This document shows positions 37,086-50,500 of a stretch of DNA of 64,000 bases, piece by piece. Source of the DNA: Polytrichum commune. Lineage: Eukaryota > Streptophyta > Polytrichopsida > Polytrichales > Polytrichaceae. Location: the NCBI GenBank assembly GCA_950295325.1, contig OX485804.1, positions 68,362,033 through 68,426,032 on the forward strand, given 5' to 3'. Within the stretch, counting starts at the first letter, position 1; the number at the start of each line of letters is the position of its first letter. Both the position numbers and the translations under genes were made by a program. The notes beneath the pieces were generated by a model. It was not told where the DNA came from, searched no databases, and saw only the letters and a list, made by a program, of their open reading frames with translations.

Positions 37086-39594
37086 ATATTAAATGGCATG
37101 CTATGGGTACGTAGCAAACATTGTAAAGTATTGACGCTTGCATGTAGTGATATGCAATCTAAAAATGTCGTAGCCCAAATTCCACTGTGGAAAGCTTGAT
37201 GCGGTTGTGGCTAAGAATGGTGTCGCCAAGATGAACTTTAAGGGGTACATGGTGGACAGTACTCAACTTATAGCATGAAGTAGTTGATGATTGGGGTCTT
37301 CAAACTTCTTGTATTTTTTATTTGGAAATTTTGTATACTATATCAGCAGTGCCAAATGGGACACTATCCTCCTGAAGTTTCCTTTCTGAAGATGATGCCT
37401 TTGTAGTCCTAGCTTTGCTTCTAGGCCTTTAACCATTTGAGGAACCATAGTCCATGGTTGTAAAGGTGATCATTAGAAGACACATACCACATCACCTCCA
37501 ATAACTAAATCACATGTATAATGTGATATGATAGGTGTAAAAATAGCCATGTAGAGGTAGTGATCATGAGTCCACCAAACATGTATCTATGTTTTGCAGA
37601 CATGCACCCATGTCCAAACTATGAGCCTTCGGAACATAGAAAATGGAAATGCCTTTGCAAATAATATATTTTTTCCCATCCTTGAGAGATCTTGCTATGA
37701 TGGGTCCAACAAATTGACCTTCAGAGTTGCTATCAAGGTTTGGTATTTCATGGTTATCATGTTAAAATCAAGAGTGGATGTTCTAGTAGGTGCATATTTT
37801 TCCCCTTGTTTTTTCAATCTTATCAAGAGCAAGGCAGCATATGTCATCTTAAAGTCAATCATGGTTTGCAGTGTCATGCAAGAGTGAGTGCATAAGACAA
37901 ACTCTTGGGGGGAAGTTGTTTTCTATGGCGAGGGCATGTTTTGTGGCCAATCTTCTTGGGTATGAGTGAACAACAATATTGGGCAATCTTTCTTTCAACG
38001 AGGTCCGAATGTATCATGATCAAGGCTTTTTAAACTTGCAATCGTTGCCTTCCAACATGATGACATGAACAAGATGCCCATCACGAATCAAGGTTGTAAA
38101 CCCAATATAATGCTATAGCTATGTGATGGACCTTCAAGTAAACACTACAAAGTATTTTTGACAAAGTCGTTAATTTGTTAATTTATTAATTTGTTCTTGA
38201 CAAAGTCATTTGCCATACGAAGGAATTGTTACCAATAATGGGAGAGAGCATTCCTCTATAAGTTAATGTATATCCTAATTAGATCTCAACCATATGCCTT
38301 GGCTTTGACAACTTTTGGAAAACCTTCAATGTTGGATAGCTTTCAACAGTTGTAAGTGTATTTTGACATGTATATGGTAGTTATGATGTCACACAACCCA
38401 ACATCTCGGATTCAAGTTGCCATTTGTCCTTTTGCCATAAAACTTTACAAGGTCTTTGAGCCATTTCAAGCCTTCATGGGCCCACTCGTCCATGTCAATT
38501 CCCAAAGATTATGTCATGTTGTAAATGACTTGTAAATGATATTGCCAAGGTACTTTAATGCCCCCATCCCTAATGATGGCATTCTAGATTTTGAAGCATG
38601 CTTGATTCTAATAAGCTTTCCTAACATGTCAAACACATAAGTGAACCATCACTCCTAGCAATACTGGAGGACATAGTCCAATCTATATTTAATCTTTGTT
38701 TGTCGCCCTGGATCTTCAACGGCAATGTTTTTGAAAATTGCCATAATACCAAGCTGCACTAAATAGCCCTATTAGTGTGGGTGGGAAATCAACATGAAAA
38801 TACTTAGCATGGGCGGTGAATATGGTATTACCATGGACCTTGGGTATTCCTTAAGTCTTCATGAAGCCTTTTGACCAACACCTTATATAAAAATAAAATG
38901 GTCACCTTCCATCAAAAGTAGCACAAAAATAAATAACCACCCACATTAATTTTCTAGAAAAATAATTATTGTGGCCTACGCTAATTTTCTACCAAAAATC
39001 TAGTGTGGGTTGAAAATTAATGTGACCCACAATGATTGTCATCATGAGAATTAGTGTGGACTCCATAAAACTATCGTGGCCCACAATAATAAGATTACTT
39101 AGTGTAGTTGACAACAACTCTTCTACCTCCCTTGGCTCATGTAATGTGAGGGTCTATGTCCCCAATACTTGGGGCATGTCACCAAGGAATGCGATAAGAA
39201 ACCAAACATTGTATATTAAGTGGTCAATATATTGTAAAATGAACGAGCATTTTCATTTTCAAACTCACATCTAGAGCTCTTGTAAATTGGTGTATGTTTC
39301 AGGAAAGTTTACAAATTTCAAGCTAAAAAAAAATCGCTGCAGCACTCGTCTTTGAGGCATCGACACAATGTTTTTGTTAGAAAGACGGACCTCCTTGTTG
39401 AGAATATAAGAGCCCACCTACCACCTCACGCTCATGCTCAACTTCTAGGCAATGTAAGCTGACTGTGACACATTCCAAGGGTTATCAATGGACTTGTCAT
39501 GGCCATGATTGAAGTGAACAACCTCATCAGTGGCGAATTCATTCCAATGTCCTGGATACACATTCTGACATACTACTCGAAATTCTTTGGCTAG
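37086..39594. other. Non-coding DNA
   Basis: No supportable gene. A short run of imperfect CACTAAT/TTAGTG and GTGGCCCACA words at 38,755-39,110 suggests an old inverted-repeat relic. The rest shows nothing I recognise. Confidence 0.5.
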
Positions 39595-40127
39595 GTGTGT
39601 CATGAGTATCATGTGAAGCATAAATACTCCTGTTTCAAAGAAAAGACTCCGCAATCGATTGCATTGATCCCAATGGTAACACCTCACCTTCCTACTCGTG
39701 CATCTCTCTTGTGTGAGGTCATCATTTCAATCCCCCTGCAGGCTGTCATTCCATACTTCTCTCCATCTTCACTGTCAGGCATTGCAGTTTGGAGTGCAGA
39801 TGGTTTCCATCTCACTTACAATTTTCTCATGTGTTGTTGTTTGACGTCAGGAGGGCCAAGTTCATTCAATTTAATTGCCACAGTAACAAGTCTCGTCACA
39901 CTAATTCATGATTATCCAATCTTGTCTCACAGATTACAAGCCACACCATTGGCCAGACAGTTCAATTAGTACTTGCATGTTCATCCTCAGCTCATGAAGC
40001 ACAATCAAGCGGTGTATTTAATGTTCTTCTAAATAGTCATGTTATTAGTAGTGTTTCGTATACTGGCAATAACAATTCATCTAGCTAAGTTGATAAACAG
40101 TCTTAATTTTTTAATGCAGCAGATGTA

Positions 40128-40455
40128 TATTTCGAAAGGCTCCTTGTGTTTTCAGCTGATAAGAAAACTTTTGTACCCGCAGACAAGGACCCAAGGGAAA
40201 AAGGACATGATACTCACAGGCAGCTCCAGCAAAGACAAACCGAATATGCTTTGTGAAGATAATTATACACAAAAAAAACGAACAGCCCTTGCAGCAGTGG
40301 CACCCAATGAGGTCAAGGAAACCCGTGCTTGCATTCCATACAACAAAACTAGATCCTGTTGTACAGTGAATTCAGGAGCACAGAAAGCCTCTCCTCTCCA
40401 AGCACCCTCTATTCAAACCCAAGCTGAATTGCAAATTTACAGAAAGTCTTCCTGA
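40128..40455 (+). CDS. Possible 3' terminal exon of an unknown gene
   Basis: The plus strand has intron-like T-rich sequence ending TTTTTAATGCAG at about 40,120, then an open frame ending in TGA at 40,455. It encodes a hydrophilic, Lys- and Ser-rich tail (GKKDMILTGSSSKDKPN and onward). Further acceptor-like CTGCAG and TGTCAG sites at 39,739 and 39,778 hint at upstream exons. It would converge on the HMGB gene. I do not recognise the family and it could be chance or HMGB 3' flank. Confidence 0.2.
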
Positions 40456-40719
40456 AAAAAATCTCAAAGAAAAGCTGATTCCCCAACCTTTTCTCACCTG
40501 AACGAAGCATCACACGATGCTTGGATCAAGGTCACTCCCTAGAGCATCTCAAAAAGTGACTTGCTACTAATCCTACATACGACTGGAGAACATACAGCTC
40601 CCAGAAGAATTCACATGTCAATGGATCACAGAGCTATGTTGGTGGAGCCATTAGAAAGGTGTTTCTATTGAGGAGGTGCCAGCTAATGGTTACCACATCT
40701 GTAGTACAGCTACAAGAAT

Positions 40720-41984
40720 TTAGTCCTCCAGATCTTCATCTTCCTGCACAACATCATTGTAAACACCAAAAGTGTAAGAAATAAAACAAACTCAATCAGA
40801 CAGTGTCTCAATAGGCAATTCAGTCTCCAAGCAACAACCAACAGGCAAGCACAAGAAACAAAAACTATGACCAGTTTGTTCAGAAACATACATCCTCATC
40901 TTCATCGTCGTCATTGATCTCAGACTTGGACTTATCTGACTCCTCAGCTTCAGCCTCATCTTCATCATCATCCTGAAAGTAAACCATTCAGCATCATTTC
41001 CAATCAAAATCAGTAACAATCACCAAAACACTGCGGTCCATACCTTGGAAATTGTATGAAGCAGCAATTTCAAAGGACACACTTTGCAGCCACATACCTG
41101 CTTCTGCTTGTAGGCAGCCAGTGTCTTGTCATACTCTGTCTTCTTCTGAGCAGCCTTGGAAACATAGGGTTGTTTCTCCTGAACAAGCAAGACATTAATA
41201 AATCAGATGAAAAATAATTCAAGTTGTAAAAGAGAATGGCATCCACACAAAAATTTGCCACATCACTGTATATTGTTCAAGGAATGGAACTTACAGCTTC
41301 AGACATGTCCTTCCATTTCTCTCCTCCAGCCTTGCCAACCTGAACGTTCAGAGATATAATTCTGTAAGTGGCAGTCCAGTAACTCAAATGCAAAACCAAA
41401 TAGAGTATAAAATTCTTCAAAGTTTCAAGCACACGTAGAAACTGATGAACACTAACCATGGTGACACCCTTGACGTCAGGATGCTCCTCCTTGAAGGTCT
41501 TTCTGAATTCGTTTCTATTCATCACAGCCACCACAAGGTTAGTCGTGCATATCTCCTTCATGGGAGTACATAAAGATCCCTAAAGAAAGTCAAGCAACGT
41601 CTAGAAAACCAATCATGACACGTATATCATTCTTACAGGAAGATAAAGAAAGCTGTCGGTGGTCGCTTGGGGGCATTTGGATCCTTGGCAGCCTTGGTCG
41701 CCTTCTTGGCTGCCTTTGACTTCTTAGCCCTTGGCTCCTTCGCAACTGACTTCCTCTTCTTGATGTCTCTGCAGACATGTGCACCAACCACATTAGAAAT
41801 AAGCAAGACAAAGCAAAGAGAGTCACATATGGCCTCTGACCACAAAATTTCCCATTTCTCATGACAATACATGTCAAGTAAGTTCAGGGCTGGACGCTTA
41901 CTTGTCCTCCACCTTCCGGGTCTTCTCCTTCACATCTCTCTTTGCAACCGTAGTAGCTCCTTTCTTGCCCTTTGTGTCCTTCAT
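40720..41984 (-). CDS. HMGB-type high mobility group protein, 167 aa
   Basis: HMGB proteins are abundant nuclear factors that bend DNA without strong sequence preference and assist chromatin remodelling and transcription. Seven coding exons join cleanly with GT-AG introns: 41,984-41,902, 41,768-41,637, 41,514-41,457, 41,339-41,295, 41,178-41,098, 40,972-40,892 and 40,743-40,720. The product has a lysine-rich basic N-terminus (residues 1-56), one HMG box (about 57-130, with DPNAPKRPPTAFFIF, VGKAGGEKWKDMSEAEKQPY and YDKTLAAYK) and an acidic Asp/Glu tail (134-167, ending EDLED). This is the standard plant single-box layout and usual length. The start ATG is the first in the exon; upstream is a 5'UTR intron. 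The only clear host gene in the window; its 5' region is duplicated at 46.4/58.6-59.66 kb. Confidence 0.95.
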
Positions 41985-43180
41985 CTTGACTACTTGGGCC
42001 TACGGTGCGATGTTAAGATGTGCGTTAGGCAACCATCCACACTGCCTTCTTGTTCCAACCTGCTTAAAACGCCTGTGTCAGAACTTCTGACACCTCAGCA
42101 ACCAGTTCAGAGGTGATTCGACATGCAAGAAAACTCTTCCTTGAAAAGACAAAATATTAACTATTAAACAAAAGGTTCATGGCATGATAACTATTCAACG
42201 AAAGGTTCATAGCATAACAAGTAATGAAGAAAAGGTTCATACTTCACAACTCGACTCCCAAATAAACCATTAATTCTTGAGACCACTGCCATACTTAGAA
42301 ACACATGGACGCTGTTATTCTGAGAAGATCCTCGACTATCATTATTTCCACCAAAGATTTCGCAGTTGTGGTTTTCATATTTCCAAGGACACTATTCCAC
42401 TGTTCTAATCTCCATACCACACAAATGCTCACAAATAAATACAAACAGGACCGAAAAGCTATCCTCGACGCTTCCAACTGCCAGAAAAACACAAAGCTAA
42501 TACTTCAGTGATTGCATGGGCCATAGATAGCACCAAAAAAGGCCATACCTTCCAAAGTATCGAGGAAACAATGCAACACAAGCAAAGCGACCTAAAAAAC
42601 CGCCACTAACCGTAGCCCGCACCAATGAACCGCAACTACCTGCGGGCCAAAACCACAAGCCGACATGTAAGGCATCTTACTCACACCACGGCTACACACC
42701 GCAACCTACGCCAATTTCGTCCGGACTTCCGCGGGAGGAATCCCGGGTCTCCAAACGAAGCCAACCACCGCACTCGCTCGCTCCCACACCGTCGTAGGGC
42801 CACTAAACGCGACCTACGACCACTGCCGTCTCTAAAAAGCGCAGAAATTTTTTTTATTTCACGCTACTAAAAGGATAGGACATAGGCGCAGAGGCCGCGA
42901 AAAATGTGTAGGCGGCGCTGAGACGAAGAAGACGCGAAACTGGACGAAAAAATGGACGGAAAAAGACGGGAAGAAGCGTTACCTGTGAAGAAACGCGCCG
43001 GCGAGTTGGCTAGCAGCAGCAAGGGCTGGCGGAGAGGCGAAACGACGGAGAAGAAACGGCGGAGAAGAATAAGAGGAGCAGCATGGGAGTGGGAGGACAA
43101 CAACACAAAGGAAGAAAGGAAAGGAAGGCAGGCAGGCAAAGGGCACAGCAGCAACGAGGGTTTCCAAAGGCCCTCCCTCA
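41985..43180 (-). other. HMGB 5'UTR, leader intron and proximal promoter
   Basis: A short leader exon (41,999-41,985) precedes the ATG and follows an acceptor at 42,000-42,001 (CGCACCGTAG). A donor with TTCACAG before GTAACG ends the first non-coding exon at 42,983, giving a leader intron of about 980 bp. The GC-rich, purine/pyrimidine-skewed DNA upstream (about 42,984-43,180) is the likely first exon. The start site is not determined and I see no clear TATA box on the minus strand. Open frames across this block are not supported as protein. Confidence 0.6.
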
Positions 43181-46100
43181 CCAGGCGCCACCCAGCGGCC
43201 CCAAAAGGGAGCTCTGGGCCACCTGCTACCGGCTGCAGCCCTGGGGCCTGCCTGTGCTGGTCACCGGACGGCCCAGTCTCCCTGCGCAGAAAGGAAGGGG
43301 CGGGAGAGCGCGGGTGACCTGCGGGTGGGGGGGGTTGTCACTGGGCCCCACCCGTTCAAATTTTCGATTTTCAAACAGGGAACGTCACCACAGGAAACGG
43401 AGGGGGAGAGAGAGCGAGAGAGAGGATGGGAAGAAGAGTTTGGGTAGCAAAGGCAATGCGTTGTTGTTATTGTATAAAAAGGTGTGTGGGTGTTTCCCGT
43501 TTCGTTTTCCCATGTTCTCCAACTTCTCACGATTAAATTCATAGCATGCCCACACTGGGACTAGCAACTGGTTCACGTCAATAGGAGAGTTTCCATCTCG
43601 ACATGCATTTATGTCTTGTATGCAATGGCGGAACTGTAGTACATTACATCAAGTGAGGTTAGTGTGAGTAAGATGCAGAATTTTCACTGGTAGTAGTAAA
43701 TTCCGGAAAGATATGAACTTTCCGTATCGAGAGAGAGAGTCCCCCCTTCATGTCGAGGAGTTGTAGTTGTCCTTGGTGTGAGTATGGTATACACGATGGA
43801 ACTTTGTGTCGCATTTGCAGATCTACAATAAGGCATCAACAACAATCGGATTGAAAATCGGACTTCCCCTTTTCTAGTCAATGGAAGTGCATGAATACGT
43901 AGGTCCTCCCAATTGTGTTCATGATCAAACGTGGGAATACTTGATAAAAAAATTTGATTATATAGTCCAATGTCTTTCAAACATGTGTTATTATGGTGTT
44001 TCTTCTTTGATCATCACCGGATCATATGCCAAACATATCTAGATATCCAAGTAAGAAAAGTTATCGCCCACATACCTTATTTCATGAGCACATTAGTAAC
44101 TTATGATGATGAACATGATATTATTATTCTTGGATTCAAGGACAATTGTAACATTTTTAAAGTTTTTCTACATAGGTTTCTTTTTTGATGGAAGGTTCTT
44201 ACAAAACACTATGAAGGGGTTCCATGTAACTACGTGTTGTACATGCATATACATTGTGAGCTTATCATGTTTCACATGTAATTGTCCGCCTATATTTGAT
44301 TAATAAGAGAACCCAAGATATGTTATAAGGGTAGTGGATGTAACTAATTCACAGACCCATAAACCCGTGGAGAGGCTTTGGAATGTCATTATACCTTTTG
44401 TAGTAATAAGAGCCATATGCATTTTGATGGTTAGCCTCCCTTAAGATCCCCGTCCCATGTTATTATCGAAAGTAAAGACAAATCATGGGAACACCTCTAT
44501 AGAGTCCAAAGGTGCCTTTGTGGGGACGAATGAAGAGTTTGAAATCAAAAAGATTCATTGAATGGTTCCGGTTGACAAGGCTCATTTGCGTACCATTTGC
44601 ACAACAAAACATATTTCCCTTCAAAATCACACTTAGTGATGATTTTCTTCCATATGTGTACATATCATGACGAGATGTGTATCTTTATGATAGAAGGTTT
44701 ACATTCTCCACATTAGGAGTTCAACATCGGGTGTCATTATCCACCTTAACCTAACTTGGACTAAACAACTCTTTGTAATCTAATTATACTCCACTCTAAG
44801 GCCATGGATCCTCTACTCCAAGACCACCGAATTCCGGCAATTTCAATTTGTGAGTTGTGTAATGTTTATTTAGGGTTGTTGGTGTTCAATTGCCTTCGAG
44901 TTTTGTTCTATGATGAATGAGTTGTTTGCATTATAGAGAAGTATGACTATTTTACACAACCCATAAATATCTTTCCAATCATCTTATCTCAATTTGGCGT
45001 TCAAGTGTGTTGTGGCTTGTGGTTCGTTGTCATTTTTGTGAATCCCAACCGGATTTGGAGGTTAGTCGCATTTGATTTTTTTTGCATCGTAAATTTGTTG
45101 CGGGTTTTGTGGGAATCCATAAAAACCCCGTTTCGTGTTTGTGACAACGAAGTGGGATCGATGACCCACAAGGTTGTATTCTGTTGTTCCCATTGGTGAG
45201 GCACAATTGTTGGTCACTGTGGGTCTGAAAGTTTAGGAGCCAATCTTTCGGACGTCAGCTCGTGTTTTGACGTCCCGTTTTACCCATCCGAGGCTTGTGG
45301 TTTCTTATCACTTTACTCTTACCCTTAACCCATTTAGAGCCGCAACATGATAGGTCGATGGGAAAGAGTTTGAAGATTTGAAGAAACTAAAGACCAAGAC
45401 TCTTGAAGACCAGAAGATTCGACGGTTCGACAAACAAATCTAGTTGCAGCCAAAAGCTCAGTGCTTTTCCAAGGCAGAACCCTCTCTACCCGACAACGCG
45501 TCGTGGATTAGATGCGTTTATGATAGAGTTTGTATTTTCTTCTTTGATGACCTTTGTGATATTCTTATAGCACCGTCATGGTTGGCCAAATGGTGGGCTT
45601 GCAAACCAATATGGGATTGTGTGGGCCATAGGGATGTATTATTCAACACATAATTGTTGCAATCGGGAGTTTGTTTTGGTGAATGTATTGAGACAAGGAC
45701 GATCTTCTTGTGTGGTTCTTAATTGAAATTATATTGTCAATTATTTTATAAAAAACATGGACGTGTTGTTGGTAAAAAATTTGGGTGAGTTATAATGTTA
45801 TGGAATTGAAATTCTAGTAACGATGTTATAGAAATTTAAGGTTGGTGCATCTATAACCGATGAAATAAGAGAGTTTGCATATATTTAGGAGGAGTAATAG
45901 CGGGGAATTAGGTTACTTACAAAGAGAAACAAATTCTAAGGAGAATAAAATCATGAATATGGGAATTACTACGGGTTACATGTAGTTGATCTATATGTTA
46001 AATAGCTATCATATTTGAGCACACGATCCGCTTTCTTTTAGACAAATGTTTTTATGGCGTTCATTATTACAACCAAATCCAACCACACGCCACCCAAATA

Positions 46101-46397
46101 TAATTGTATGAGCTACACAACTTAACCATGAAAAAACCGCTTACCTTAAAACATTGGGATGACAAGATTCATGATTGTGCTTGCACTCTCAATCCAATGT
46201 AGAATTTGTTGATTCTACCAAACTAAATGTTCTTTTACAACATCAGTCATCCACTTCCTAAGGGCATGTTTACACCAAATGCATAAGGCCATGGCTCTTA
46301 AATGACCACAATACCTCACTTTTAGAATGAGACGATAGAGAAGTTCGTGGACTATAGCCCAAAGTTGCTACAAAACGCATCCAAACAACCTAATGAA
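43181..46397. other. Non-coding DNA between HMGB and element 2
   Basis: The first 200 bp (to about 43,380) are still homologous to the duplicate at 59,460-59,655 and are likely HMGB upstream sequence. GAGA-rich runs lie at 43,407-43,425 and 43,729-43,739. Beyond that I see no gene. Confidence 0.5.
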
Positions 46398-46486
46398 GTT
46401 TGGAACTGGACTGCCAAATGACTCATTAATGCTCGGAAACACCGACAGAGTAACAAAGTTGAACATATGTGGGCCCTTTTATCCGA
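46398..46486 (-). pseudogene. HMGB 5'-region duplicate, left piece
   Basis: This stretch (AACTGGACTGCCAAATGACT, CATTAATGCTCGGAAAC) aligns with 42,244-42,330 in the HMGB leader intron (AACTCGACTCCCAAATAAAC, CATTAATTCTTGAGAC). It is the continuation of the duplicate seen at 58,611-59,655, separated from it by the inserted CACTA element 2. No HMGB coding exon is visible further left, so the duplicate contains only intron, leader exon and promoter. Confidence 0.65.
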
Positions 46487-46498
46487 CACTATAAGAAA
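46484..46498 (+). repeat. Element 2 target duplication and left TIR
   Basis: CGA is followed by CACTATAAGAAA, the reverse complement of the right end at 58,599-58,610. Confidence 0.92.
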
Positions 46499-47580
46499 CC
46501 CGCGTTTTTGGGGTCGTTTTGGGGAAACAAGTGATGTCTTCCGAGATGTCACTATGTTCGGCAATAAACGCCCACAGAATTGCAGATTTTATTGGACGTT
46601 GCGTGAAACATGACAAATCATGGGCTAGGACATGGCGATGTCAGGAAGGATAGCCATGTTCTTGTGGATGTCATTTAAAACATGCTGACGTCCTGCGTCG
46701 GGCCGTTTGTAAGGCCGCTAACGCCACGTCATCCCCACAGGTCTATCCACGGCATGTATAAAGTTGCGGCGGGGAGACTTAAAGTGCTGCCCGGGAAAAA
46801 AAGGTTGGAGAATGTTCAACTATGTGTGGTTGGCTATAAAAGACAAACTTGTTCCCAAAAATTTGAGGGAATGCCACATAAATTTCTCACGGTGCATCAA
46901 TATGGTTCTTGGCATGCATGTTATTCTCCCGAATTCCGTTCAAATATTTGTAGCGGATGAGCCAAAAAACACGGGGGTGGTTGAATCATTCTCTAATTGC
47001 CATAAGGTAGACATGCGGGACCACAATTGCATACCATAGGTTCATATATAGCTAGTTCAACACATGTTAACCGAATAATTAATTAAAGTGGAAAAATGCC
47101 CTTTGGATTAAAATAGAAAAATTATGAAATTTCAAGTTTTGCTACAAAAGGAATGTTTTCTCATTCACTTGTTTATAATTTAGTTTGTCATATGTTGATT
47201 TTGATTTCAAAGGATTTCAAAGGTTATATATTTGTACATTTAGACACGAGGAAATCAAGGGAAGACTTTTGCAAGCAAAATATGGCACTTCATTGCTCTC
47301 ACAATTCCAAAAATACATGCGCCAAACGTGGGAGTGCCCACGTTGGATCTCGTGGCCACATTCCACATATAGACGAGCAACTGCTACTGGAAAATCTTAG
47401 TGCCTAGAAAATTATGACCATCCGTCTATTTGAACACAAAGGACGTCTCCGCGGACACCCGAGTAGACATCAGCCTTGACAGTCGGTTCCTCTCCAGCAA
47501 GGCGTCCCTTGTGACGCAACCTTATACATTGCATGCCATGTGTGATGTGACGTTGCTGTAGGTGCTTTGGGTTGTAACCA
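46499..47580. other. Left subterminal region of element 2
   Basis: No gene. GACGTC, GATGTC, GGACAT and related words recur on both strands (for example 46,533-46,700 and 47,440-47,470). They match the motif set of the right subterminal region and are candidate TNPA-binding sites. The central part around 47,040-47,290 is AT-rich and unremarkable. Confidence 0.5.
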
Positions 47581-50500
47581 CTAATATTGTGTTCCTTCGT
47601 TTTCTTCTTCCCCACGAACATCCAACGAGGCTGGGATGTGCATGCCGCCGTCCGTTGCGGGCTCTACATCTTGCATTTGTGGTTGTAAACCCACAAAGTC
47701 AGCATCGTGGCCGACATCGATTATGCGCGGTAAGGTCTGGTTGGTTTGTAGTTGCCCACGTCTACCCCTCACGTCCGTGCGACATACAACCTTCCATCCT
47801 GGCCTCGTCGGGTCATTCGAGAAAAAAACTTGTTGACAATGCAATGGAAATGCAAAAGAGTTTGAGTGCACTTTGCCATCCATGCGGTTGAAGTTCGCAA
47901 CGGTGAAACCATATTGATCCCGTGTGATGTTAGGGTGTCGAGGACCTGCACTTGGGCGAACCTAATCGCACACTAGCACAGTGGTGCAATGATTTCGGTA
48001 GTCTAGCTCTAAGATCTCTTCGATGTAGCCCACATACTCCTCGGTTGTATCTATGGGTCGCCCATTTCTCAAGCCCCATGGTATTTGTCGTGTAAATGAG
48101 GCCACCACACATGAATCGCGCGTGACGAGGCCACCCTCAGCACCTCGTACTCGGAAGTGCATGCCAAACGCATACATTTTCCGGTGTGAGATTGCGTATC
48201 GCTCGGGAGGTTGCGCGTATTGCGCAACATCGACGTCCACAACTTCGCCGGAGGAACGCTGACGTGACAGACGCGACGTCAACCATGTTGCAAAGGGAGG
48301 AAGATCGTGTAGTTCCAACGGATACCGCACTACCAAAGTTGGATGCCGGCGGCGACACATTTTCCGAAAGGCCTCCCTCTCTTTCCAACGCGAAACTCTA
48401 GCTGCCATAAACTCCCTGCACAAGGTTGTGTGCCATTAAATTGTGGTTAGAAATGGCCCTTGCATGTATATAAAGGTGATGCAAAAGTGTGATGGCCATC
48501 ATCTGCAATATCACATGTGACGCGTATATCTCAGAAAGAATGTCATTTGGGACATCATGTCCAACACATCCTCATGCACTGCTGCATGTCACAGTTGACA
48601 TGACACAGGTATTTTGCATTGGGTGACAATATATATCATCGAGGCTTGAAGTAAAGTAAGTATGGGTTCCACTAACTCTCTGCAACGCTCCAATGACGAC
48701 GCATTGTCCAAAACAAAAGCGTGCGCATAGTTGCGGAATTCGTCGGACATCTTTCGCTTTTGTTGTGAGTTGCAACGGAGAATCTCATCGTTCATGGTTG
48801 CATCCTCTTCAGCGTCCCATACACGATGTGTAGTTCCTCTGTACTAATGCATGTACTCCGTGCAAAAACCAAGCGTGTCGTCCATTTGATAACCTTCCGC
48901 TATGCTACCCTCCGGATGTACAAATGTTCGAACGTAATCTTTCAACATTTTCATATACCGTTCTATGGGATACATCCATCGACAATGCACTGGACCGCAC
49001 GTGTACAACTGCTCCACCAAATGGACGGGAAGATGCGTCATGACATTCATAAATGTGGGAGGGAACTCCTTCTCCATGACGCACGTCGCCATCACCACAT
49101 CCAACATTGTGCCCTCCTTGTCGCCTCTCTTCACCTCCTTGGCGCATAGTCTCTGAAATACTCTACTCAGTTTGATAATAGCTACGCGCACGCTTTTATC
49201 CAATAGGTTGCGTATAGCCACTGGAAGAATCTGGAAGACATGTATTTAGAAAGTCAGAGAACGATTGTGTCGCGCCCCCCTGGACATCAGACAGAACATC
49301 TAGGAGCGTCATGAAGAACATGGAGTGCGAGAACAGTTTGAGGATAACGTCCCCCAGGATGTTGACGCGTCAATCATGTTTGGAATGAGGTCTCAGTAGA
49401 CATCATGCGGTGTGTGCCTATACTCCTATTACACATTGATACATTGTATTACAACATTGACATCCCCGAGGGTGTCCTTCTTGACTTGCATGTTGCATGA
49501 GAACATGGTAGTCGTGCGTTTTCATGTACTGCAATTTCCCATCCGCTAGGCGCTTGTGAATGCTACCCACGTAGTTTGTGGGGGTGCGAATATTGGAGAC
49601 GATTCCAACAAACTCCGCGCGTTCATGTGGCCTAAAAACATAGGGAACATGCGGCATATAATACCCATCTTGTGGCCGCCGTGGGGGTTGCAACCATATC
49701 TCTTCGCGTATTCCCAGGTCCTCCGCGTCGACCCTGCTTCCAGGACTATCATTCATTCCAAACAATGTCTTCAACAAGTTCTCGCACAAATTCTTCTCAC
49801 AATGCATAACATCGAGTATGTGACGCTCTAGCAGGTGCTGCACAAGACACATGGGCAATTTCAGACACATTGCCAGCACTTTCATGGACACATGCATGCC
49901 TCGTCTATCCGTATGAGCAAAGCTGGTAATCATCATGGCCTGAAGCGTCAGGTCAGATGTCTTGGTGGACATCATTACAAACTACGTGACTGAGACGGAC
50001 GTCGCGATGTCCACTTCAACATCTGTGGATAGGATGTGCAAACATTAATTGTTATACGGGAATCACCTGCCAGTATTCCAGCTCGAACAACGCACTAAGT
50101 CTTTTGACGCCTGTGACATGCACATGATCGTTGGGTCCGTTCTCTTTCCCGCCCATCTGTAGGTATGAATCGCGCCAAGCTGCGTATCGAATGATATCAT
50201 CCCCCGACATCGGTTTTGGCCTAGGACGTTCCTTTTCCTCCCCATTGAATCTCCTATTCCGGCGATACGGGTGGTGACGGGGTAAATAACGACGAATGCC
50301 GCCGTAAACAATTTTGGTGCCCCTAATGCTCCGATTTGGAAGCATGTCTCCGGTTTTTGCCATCCTCGCATCGGTGTTTGGTCCACAACAAGGGCACCCC
50401 TTATAGCCCTTACAAGTAAGACCAGAAATGAGGCCGAAAGCGGGAAAATCGGAAATGGTCCACATAAATATGGCACGCAAAGTGAAAGTGCGACTCCCTT

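Noticed and set aside
42867-43576. Several long overlapping ORFs on both strands upstream of HMGB
   Set aside because: The block is GC-rich promoter/leader DNA containing a clear 5'UTR splice donor. The duplicate at 59.2-59.7 kb keeps the DNA similarity but not a consistent reading frame.
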